A stretch of 64,000 nucleotides of DNA from Thoreauomyces humboldtii (taxonomy: Eukaryota; Chytridiomycota; Chytridiomycetes; Spizellomycetales; Powellomycetaceae), in assembly GCA_027596035.1 (NCBI GenBank), contig JADGJA010000016.1:1-64000 (forward strand). Reading direction: 5' to 3'. The notes beneath the pieces are model-generated. The model was not told the origin of the DNA, searched no databases, and was given only the letters and a program-made list of their open reading frames with translations. The translations under genes were made by a program, and so were the position numbers. This document shows, piece after piece, positions 57,212 to 64,000 of this stretch; position 1 is the first letter of the stretch; the number at the start of each line of letters is the position of its first letter.

Positions 57212-58583
57212 AAATCAGCTATGAACCAGAGCGATTGCGTGAGTAGAATGTAAAGCTGGAGGATCGTAGTAGTGATTGAGCGTCCTCAAAGCGCAAACTC
57301 CGTCGACCAAGCTTCGATGAGTAGCCGAAGACGCTTCTGTTGGTACGAGCAAGCGAGCATCCCGAGACTTCTTTTCTGCGAGAGGGCACTCACTTTGATG
57401 CAGTCTTTGGAAGAGATGCCGAGCCGAAGATGATCACCGTGTTGTGGCGTTCTGGGAACAGCACAGGAGGGGTTTGAATGTTAGCCAAATACAGCCGTTG
57501 GTGATACGCCCCTGACAAGACGCAATGTGGACCTACGATGTGCTCCACGAAGATGATCCCTTTCCGAAAGACTACGTTGCCAGGACCGGTATGTTGTGAA
57601 AGGGTTCGATACAGGAGGGCAATACAAGTAAGCTGGGGGAAAAGCCTAAAAGGGGAGCCCGTCACCGCAAACCGCAGTTGGGGGACAGCGGCACAAGCCA
57701 CGCGCCGTAACCACCCCCGCGCCTGAGACATCATACAGTACCAATAACTTGATCCCAGAAACATGTATTTTTTGATGGCATAGATACGTACAGTATAGTA
57801 CCAATCACAACTATCGGGTAAGTGGTGGATCACCGTGGATGTAGCGCTAACTACTCCGGAGTATTCTACATCATATCAGTCCTACTGTCCATCTCCCTGT
57901 CGTCCCCTCCGGAACGCTTCCGGTCTTCCCTTCCCTTGCAGATGGGACTGGACGATGGTTCGCATGTTGCGAACGCTGAGGGTGTCGCGGTTGAAGTAGC
58001 GGACTTGACGGCCTTGGAGGAAGTCGCTGACGCCGAAGGTTTGTTGAACACATGTAGGGTGGTCGCACCCCAACAAACCGTGGACGTCATCCAACTGTCC
58101 TGTCCTCGCTCTCCATGGGCGTACAGTATAGTATTTGCGTGTGTGCAAATACTATACTGGTGCGCTGTTATCGGTCGTTCGAACAGGTGCTGACAGCGGG
58201 TCGGAAAATGTGCAGCGCCAGTGCATGACCTCGTCCGCTGTCAGCCTCGTTCTGCTTCGATGCTATAGGCAGATTGTCGGCGGCTTTCAGCGTGGCAAGT
58301 CAAAGGGTGCCAGTAAAAGAGCCTCAGGCAGCACGCCCATGCGTTTCGGTTGTACCCGAGCCCAATTCCTTCCAAATCTCTTGACCCACGATCAGCCAAG
58401 CAGTGGCAGCAAGTCCAAGTCTGCTGATGCGGATGAGGCACATGGTCCCTGCAGGTGTTTCTTCGTCGGCAACATCATCTGAATCTAGTCCACGGAGATG
58501 TGCCTGATAACGTCAGAGCATCATCAACTGCAGCCGCGAAAGCATGCAGTGAGCGGGGCGAACTGCTCGTAAGAGTTCCTCAT
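57212..58583. other. Gene-poor region with small inverted repeats
   Basis: The left end should be the SEC31 promoter. Open frames on the minus strand (57390-57833, 147 codons; 57882-58148) show no domain or coding-like codon choice. Two hairpins are present at 58124-58159 and 58189-58245. The region could be a decayed element. Confidence 0.45.
58124..58159. repeat. Perfect inverted repeat, 15-bp arms, 6-nt loop
   Basis: cagtatagtatttgc at 58124-58138 is matched by its reverse complement at 58145-58159 around the loop gtgtgt. A looser pair follows: gctgacagcgg at 58189-58199 with its complement at 58235-58245. Confidence 0.9.
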
Positions 58584-59507
58584 TCACCGCTTTTTCCCAG
58601 TCTTGCGTCCATCCTCACGAGCAATGGGGATGAACCCTTCGGAATCCAAAAGCTGTCGCGCGCAGTTGTTGATGAGCTTGAACCTTAGCGGCCCAAGTTG
58701 CACGCCGCCGTACCAACGGCTGACGACCACGATCGCACCAGTGACCTGCGAAAGTTCCAGCATGTGCAGCAACCTTCCCCCCGCGGCACTTTCGCCATCG
58801 TCGTCGGAATCCTGTTTGCACACTCCGTTGACCTCCAGACGATACGCCATGATGTTGTGGGTGGCGCGAGCGATGCGCTTGTTTGTTCGAAGAGCTGCCA
58901 TCACGAGACACACATCGTCAAGGGACGTGATGGCCGCCACGTGGGCGACAAAGATGCTCTTGCGCTCCACCATCGGTGACAGTGAATGCACGATTGCGGG
59001 ACAGTTTGGGGGAATCGTCATCGGGTACGATCCTGACATTTCCTCGGTTTCGTCGGCCTCGCCTGGTTCCACTGCAGACGCAGAAGGTTTACGAGGGCTC
59101 GTGGCCGTGCGAACCTCGGTCTCCTGGACCTCGGTGCCATACTGCTCCTCGAGAAGAAACTTCAGCGCCTCCACCCACTCGAAGATGACGACCTCTCCGG
59201 GTACAAACAGGTCTCTGAGCCGTTCGTCGATGAGTCTCCGGACCGAGTCAGGGAGGCCGTACGAGACGCCTGCCCTGTTCGTCCAATGCGAGGTCACCTC
59301 GTAACAAGGCATTTCCGAAGAAGGATAAGCCTTTGGGAGGTGACAGGTGAGCTCAACCTTTCCAGGGGGAGGATGGAATGACAGGGTAAGGGAGCTGGTG
59401 TCGGCGTTGTGTGCGAAGTCCGAGTCGTAGATGGCTTCCAGGGCGAGCAGCTCCTCCTGCTGTAGTGTCTGATTTTCGGGTTCGACGTCGGACTCTTGGC
59501 TAGGCAT
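58584..59507 (-). CDS. YIH1: IMPACT/YIH1 homologue (RWD plus UPF0029)
   Basis: YIH1 binds GCN1 and actin and so damps GCN2 activation of the general amino-acid control. An intronless 307-residue frame from the ATG at 59507. The RWD domain is at about 15-125 (LQQEELLALEAIYDSDF, and LPKAYPSSEMPCYEV, with the YPxxxP-like turn). A charged linker follows, then the IMPACT/UPF0029 domain at about 165-290 (RKSIFVAHVAAITSLDDVCLVMAALRTNKRIARATHNIMAYRL, then GAIVVVSRWYGGVQLGPLRFKLINNCAR). The frame is open upstream to 59852 and includes an Arg/Ser-rich stretch; I prefer 59507 because the RWD starts right after it. Confidence 0.92.
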   Translation of the reverse strand: MPSQESDVEPENQTLQQEELLALEAIYDSDFAHNADTSSLTLSFHPPPGKVELTCHLPKAYPSSEMPCYEVTSHWTNRAGVSYGLPDSVRRLIDERLRDLFVPGEVVIFEWVEALKFLLEEQYGTEVQETEVRTATSPRKPSASAVEPGEADETEEMSGSYPMTIPPNCPAIVHSLSPMVERKSIFVAHVAAITSLDDVCLVMAALRTNKRIARATHNIMAYRLEVNGVCKQDSDDDGESAAGGRLLHMLELSQVTGAIVVVSRWYGGVQLGPLRFKLINNCARQLLDSEGFIPIAREDGRKTGKKR

Positions 59508-60156
59508 CGATGCAGCTGCGTTATGGAGAGCGGCGGAAGGCAAACGCCGCAAAGATTGGAAGCTTGCGAAGAGCTCAGGAGAGATGTTGGCGCGGGAAGT
59601 CCGTCTGACTGAATAAGAAGAAGAAGAGGAGGAAGAAGAAGAAGCGATATCGAGGAGAAGACGAGACGAGGTGCGGTGAGGGGGATATCTGCGAGACCTG
59701 AGCGCCAGACGACTGGACATTCCTCTTTTTAGGACGTGGGGAATGCGACCAACGAGGCAAAGCGAGAGGGAGGAGCCGGAGAGGGCTAGAGGGTGCGAGA
59801 ACAAGGCGAGAAATGGAGTACTGTCGAAAACACTGTCCAGACGCACGGACACTTGTGTTACCTGAGGCTGCGCGCAGTGATGTTGTTAAAAAATGTGTGA
59901 AGGTCCAGGCAGGCCATCTTGCACCATCTGGAAGCAAGCACCCATCGAGTCTCTGTATTCTTCTCTACCATCCATACCTTGTTCTCGCATCTCAGATCCT
60001 GCATATCCATTTCCGAAGCTCATCGACGCGTTTCCCTTTGCGAACCTCCACCAGCTGGTCTCGGCGTCCGAAAGACGACGACGACACAACACCCAACACC
60101 CGCCCCGTTTTCGTTCCTGACGAACTACGTATCGTGGCCTAGCGGACTCCCAAGCC

Positions 60157-61666
60157 ATGTCTTCTCCCGCGTGCGAACAGACACGATTTCCTCTCAAATG
60201 CCGATCCGACAACACCTGCCCACCGACGCTACTGAACTCGAAGTACGAGCTTTTGGACCCTTTGGGCTGCGGCGCATTTGGAACCGTCACCCTCGCACGA
60301 AAGCGGAACGCCGACGGACACTACGTCGCAATCAAGACCAACAAGGACAATGTGGTCGCCGTGGAAAGGAGACCTGAGGAGAACACGATCCAAGGACTTC
60401 AGAACAATGGGTACGCAGTAGATGTCATCAGGGAGATGACCTCTCTGAGCTCGTTGGATCATCTCAATGTCATCAAGTGAGTATGAAGCTTGTTCGTTAC
60501 CTAGCCCTGACGCTCTTTCGTCTCTTTTGTTCTTTCACTTCGCTGACCGACCCCAAAACAGACTTTTGGAAGTTATCCATGAAGAATGCAACATGAGCAG
60601 CAAGGCCTGGCTGGTCTTGGAATACTGTCCGCGTTCTCTGACCCAAGCTCTCGAAGAGGTCGCGCCCATCCAGGGCAAGCCCGGATTCACCCTTGACCGG
60701 ACGAAGCACTATCTCGGACAGATCCTTGACGGCGTGGCGTATTGTCATGCCAACAAGATTGCTCACCGAGATCTCAAGCCAGGTGAGTCATCTGCTTGCG
60801 CAGTTCCGCTCGCGAGACGAGTTCTGTTTGACACGTCTCTTTGTCGCTCTGCAGAGAACATCCTCCTGACGAAGGACGACGTGGTGAAGATTGCGGATTT
60901 CGGACTGGCGAGAGTCATCCGATGTCCATCAAAGTGCCTCAGTCCAGTGGTAACGATCGACGTGTCGAAGGTGTGGGGAGTTCGGAGGCCACCGTTGCTG
61001 ACACCCTGACGTCCCGATGCTCAGGCAACCACCCTCAACTATCGGGCACCCGAGATCCTGATAGAATACACAGCGTATGCCTACGCGGTTGACATGTGGA
61101 GCGTGGGCTGCGTGTTTGCCGGTAAGTTTTCCAGTCAGTATCGACAGCTCGAAGATGGTTGGAGATCCTTTCTGAACAACATCCGCAGAGATGGTACGAG
61201 GCCGAATTCTCTTCAAAGGACAGTCGGAGCTCGCGATGATGATGGACATCCATCAGTAAGCTCAGACGTTCGAGGGTGTCATCTGAAACGGGGAGAATAC
61301 TGGAACTCATCGACTTGTCCAAAAAGGAAACTCGGCCCGCCAGGCGCTTACGATTTTGCAATAGAATATCACGGTCAATGGCCTTACCGCAGCAACCCAG
61401 CCAACGTCGTCGTGTCGAAGGTAGCCGACGATCTCGCGCACCTTGTCAGCACAACGGACGTGATGGGACCGTTGGCGGACGACGGAAGGGATCTACTTTG
61501 GGTATGGCCCCGCCTTGAACAAGTGACATCTGTCGAAGAACGTGATACTAAACTTCTCATGTGGGCATTCCAGAGGATGCTGCGATATAATGCGAACGAG
61601 CGGATGCGGGCGCGGGATGCCCTCGAGCATGCTTTTTTTGTGGGGAGAGGGACGGAGGCACGCTGA
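60157..61666 (+). CDS. CDK-like serine/threonine protein kinase
   Basis: A protein kinase of the CMGC/CDK type. Motifs in order: Gly loop LLDPLGCGAFGTVTLA, VAIK lysine, VIREM helix, hinge LVLEYCPRSL, catalytic HRDLKPEN (split by the intron near 60781-60854), DFGLAR, then after splicing [54 protein letters not shown]. The C-lobe ends DGRDLLW-RMLRYNANERMRARDALEHAFF, joined over an intron at about 61501-61573. The boundaries between about 61257 and 61370 could not be settled: neither simple donor/acceptor choice keeps the frame. All catalytic residues are present; there is no PSTAIRE helix. The subfamily is open. A partial repeat of the final codons follows the stop. Confidence 0.82.
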
Positions 61667-61735
61667 AGGATGACGGGGATTGCAGATGGACTCGAGCAGA
61701 CTCTTTTTGTTGGGAAAGGCGCGGAGCATGCTTTT
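61621..61735 (+). repeat. Short imperfect tandem copy of the kinase 3' end
   Basis: The block ctcgagcatgctttttttgt at 61622-61641 with the following ggagaggga-ggag is echoed at about 61691-61735 (ctcgagcagactctttttgt, gggaaaggcgcggagcatgct). A small local duplication that leaves the stop codon outside the second copy. Confidence 0.5.
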
Positions 61736-61794
61736 TATTTTATTTTGCGAATGGACTACATATTACATATACACAACATAACTTGATCAAACCT

Positions 61795-62565
61795 CTATGA
61801 AAGCGAGCTGTATGATATTACATGATCGGCAATGGCTCTTCGCAAACAGTCCTTGTCCTGCGTGTAGTGGTAGCGGATCTGCAGGTCGCAGTACCGGTGT
61901 TTCTGACACTCATCACCCATGGACCGGCCGACGCAATCCCGAATGTCCACCAGGCTTTGCCATCGGACGCGGTATGCATCGGCCAGGGGTACGCCAGCAG
62001 CCGCGTCGACAGCGACGTCCTCCTTCAACTTTTGGTCCAGGTCCCTCGCTTCCTCGACGCCCTCCGACGAACATGGGTTGTTCTCAATGGCCAACGCAGC
62101 AGCCGTCATGCCATCGAGGTCATCCGGATCCAGCACCACGAGGGCGCGGAAGGCGAACCAAGGCCCGTAAACCGGATGTACGCACAGGAACTGCCAGGTG
62201 GGGTCAAAGTAGGCGAGACCGCTGTCGCTGGCTAGACGCTGGAAGTTGACAAAGCGGGCCCCGGTGTCGTGAGGATACCTGATCTCGTAGGCCAGACCGG
62301 GAGGGAGAGAAGCCTGCAGGGCCCTTCGGATGACGACTTCCGCCCAAACGTCCAACGGATTGGGTTCCCGTTCGAGGCTGTCCTCAGGGTTCGATGCGAG
62401 ATGGGCAAGGAAGTAGTCCCAGAAACGCCATGTGCTATACACGAGGAACGCGGTGGAAGTTGGCCGCCCTGGAATATGCGGAATCTGGTCCTGGAGCTGA
62501 TCTGTTGAAAAAGGAGGCCCTGCGTCGAGTCCTTCCCTGGTAAGAGCCCTCCCGATCCGATCCAT
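61795..62565 (-). CDS. MMACHC-like (cobalamin-processing) protein
   Basis: In animals MMACHC (CblC) removes the upper ligand of vitamin B12 and passes cobalamin on. The 256-residue intronless frame starts at the ATG at 62565 (an upstream GTG would add eight residues). Family-like parts are STWRFWDYFLAHLA, LPPGLAYEIRYPHDTGARFVNFQRLASDSGLAYF and FLCVHPVYGPWFAFRALVVLDPDDL, matching the flavin/cobalamin-binding core including the HPxxGxWFAxR element. The C-terminal part (CQKHRYCDLQIRYHYTQDKDCLRRAI) is less typical. No B12-dependent enzyme is present in this window. The role could be flavin-dependent reduction unrelated to B12. It shares a 370-nt divergent promoter with the ATP synthase epsilon gene. 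Confidence 0.75.
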   Translation of the reverse strand: MDRIGRALTREGLDAGPPFSTDQLQDQIPHIPGRPTSTAFLVYSTWRFWDYFLAHLASNPEDSLEREPNPLDVWAEVVIRRALQASLPPGLAYEIRYPHDTGARFVNFQRLASDSGLAYFDPTWQFLCVHPVYGPWFAFRALVVLDPDDLDGMTAAALAIENNPCSSEGVEEARDLDQKLKEDVAVDAAAGVPLADAYRVRWQSLVDIRDCVGRSMGDECQKHRYCDLQIRYHYTQDKDCLRRAIADHVISYSSLS

Positions 62566-62937
62566 CGTGTGTGATTCGGAATTTGGCACAGCTTTTGGAC
62601 GACTCCTAGTGAAACTGACTGATCAGGCGCTGAAGCGGCTGCGCATGCCGATCCTGGACTATACTGCCGCATGTGGGCTTCTCACGATGGAGCTCGGTTA
62701 GATCGGAGCGCCCTTTCTCTCTGCAACCCATTAACACTATCTGTGCATGCTTGGCCGGCTTGGCATTCGCTCAGCCGTACAAAGGACTTGATGTGTCACG
62801 ACCGACCGACCAGAGACCGACCTACAGTAGATGCACGGTGGCTATGCTGGTTGCGCTCGCCCCCCATCTGAGGCTCGTTGACAAAACGAATGCACTTTCC
62901 GACCATCAATACCAATCCATAGTATAGACTGAACATC

Positions 62938-63309
62938 ATGAGCTTTTACTGGAGAGAAGCAGGCATGACGTATGAATCCGTTTTCCCGTTGCATAAAAAG
63001 TTCATGGAGCTTGCTTACGGAACTAACCTTGTTCGCAATTCGGCCCTCGTCAGCTACCTGCAGTACGCCAACATCTCGGCAAAGGTGCTTCGCAACGTAT
63101 TGAAGGAGGGACCCAAGGTCCAGGCTCTCCGTCGCGAGGAGCAGTTCGCAAAGGTTCAGCTTTGGAAGGACGGCAAGCAGGGAGAGACTGTGAGTGTTTC
63201 TTCATATTGTACCGTTGGAATCCGCAACCCTGTTTGTTTTCTTGTTGAACCCTTGTCCCCCTACCTCCAGCGTGTCATCGATGCCGCTGGAAACAAGCTC
63301 GGCATCTGA
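62938..63309 (+). CDS. ATP15: Mitochondrial ATP synthase subunit epsilon
   Basis: The eukaryotic epsilon subunit of the F1 central stalk. Three exons, 62938-62969, 63054-63189 and 63271-63309, give 68 residues: MSFYWREAGMTY then LQYANISAKVLRNVLKEG, the KVQLWKDGKQ motif and RVIDAAGNKLGI. The first intron (GTATGA...CGTCAG, 84 nt) has no stop and is divisible by three, so the unspliced frame is also open and would insert 28 residues inside the first helix. The spliced form matches the family exactly, so I take it as the real product. Size and basic charge fit the family. Confidence 0.95.
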   Translation: MSFYWREAGMTYESVFPLHKKFMELAYGTNLVRNSALVSYLQYANISAKVLRNVLKEGPKVQALRREEQFAKVQLWKDGKQGETVSVSSYCTVGIRNPVCFLVEPLSPYLQRVIDAAGNKLGI

Positions 63310-63429
63310 GCAACGTTTCTCTTGTAACGAAAACGATGTGTCAAAAACTTTTGGACCACTCCACCTAGACTCGGACACAAAAATACAGCGTTTCGTGTCC
63401 AACAAAAAACCATCAAGTGAATGTTGTAA

Positions 63430-63873
63430 AACCGAAGGGCTCGGAGTACTGGTGGAACCAGGCAACCTGAGGCGGAAAGGATCTGGCCAAAGCTCGCCTG
63501 GATGGCGGAGGATATGGACACGCGACTGGTCTTGGAGTTCTCAGCAGCTGTTGAGGAAGCTTGCGAGAATATCAGGCATCCACATTTGGACATGGAAGCT
63601 TTGAGCTTGAACCTCTTCAGCAAATAGTCTCCATCCATTCGCTCCGAATTGGGCGACGTCGCGACGATCCGACTATACCAGCCGGATTCGTCGCCTCTCA
63701 ACGCGCTCAATATGTTCCTTGATCGAGCATCGTGCAGTTCGGGCGGCGGCTCGGGTTGGAGACTTGCGCGCGTGCCCTTTGAGTGTTCAACGGCAGCACC
63801 ATACCATGAATGGTTTAACCCTTGCTTCAACTCGATTTGGACGATGGAGAATGAAGTCGGTGGTGCCATCTGA
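63430..63873 (+). pseudogene. Possible decayed coding segment
   Basis: In one frame the sequence reads PEAERIWPKLAWMAEDMDTR and LVLEFSAAVEEACENIRHPH up to FSK, then TAG at 63625-63627, then SPSIRSELGDVATIRLYQPD to ENEVGGAI and a stop at 63873. The pattern of charged and hydrophobic residues looks coding on both sides of the TAG. No start codon fits upstream (a TAA lies at 63427) and no family is recognised. It may be the damaged 3' part of a gene or a chance frame. Confidence 0.3.
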
Positions 63874-64000
63874 ACTTGGGAAGGTAGGACCAGGGACGTT
63901 CGAGCCGACCACGCTGACGGGTGGCCACGACGAGAAAAGGGAAGGTCGCCAATCGCTCTGCCCTCCGAGCAAAGCGTGAATGGTCAGGTAACACCATTGC

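Noticed and set aside
57390..57833. 147-codon minus-strand frame upstream of SEC31
   Set aside because: No domain, no coding-like codon choice and no splice context; kept only as a note in the gap.

Overview
This window looks like nuclear chromosomal DNA of a filamentous or yeast-like fungus, most likely a basidiomycete. Genes are close together, lie on both strands, and are cut by many short introns (about 50-90 nt, GT...AG, with every phase used). Promoters often carry TATA boxes and long pyrimidine tracts. No bacterial operons, ribosome binding sites, phage, CRISPR array or plasmid features are seen. All three stop codons end genes, so the standard code applies. I cannot place the organism below phylum.

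Layout. 1-8.8 kb: splicing factor SLU7, ESCRT regulator VTA1, a small mitochondrial-type protein and a large RA-PH protein. 9.7-16.1 kb: a multi-exon aromatic-acid-exporter-like membrane protein, a PMP3 proteolipid, and a formamidopyrimidine-DNA glycosylase with a charged tail. 16.8-23.4 kb is an accessory, secretion-rich block: RNase T2, a C2H2 zinc-finger gene with a broken tandem copy, a secreted transglutaminase of the oomycete Pep-13 elicitor type, and an 8-cysteine secreted protein. 24.3-31.4 kb: tRNA-Glu(CTC), a Sec4/Rab8 GTPase, RRN3, a cytochrome b5 reductase with an in-frame stop, and a p24 cargo receptor. 31.6-39.8 kb: a short APSES regulator, eIF2B-alpha, ATP synthase subunit g, an SH3 membrane protein, an SLC9B-type Na+/H+ antiporter and a small membrane protein. 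40-47.8 kb: a YIPF Golgi protein, a DUF1295 reductase-like gene with an in-frame stop, a repeat-bearing gap, a zinc alcohol dehydrogenase and a DUF1003 protein. 48-64 kb: a perfect 33-bp-arm inverted repeat, a large disordered protein, SEC31, a gap with smaller hairpins, YIH1/IMPACT, a CDK-like kinase, an MMACHC (cobalamin) homologue, ATP synthase epsilon and a degraded reading frame.

Most genes are housekeeping: splicing, Pol I transcription, translation control (eIF2B-alpha, and YIH1, which dampens GCN2), COPII and post-Golgi traffic (SEC31, p24, YIPF, Sec4, VTA1), and mitochondrial ATP synthase (subunits g and epsilon). The most unusual content is the 16.8-23.4 kb secreted block, above all the Pep-13-type transglutaminase. 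Next come the DUF1003 and MMACHC-like genes, which are patchy in fungi, and the conserved genes interrupted by single stop codons. I found no convincing multi-gene system that is wholly new.
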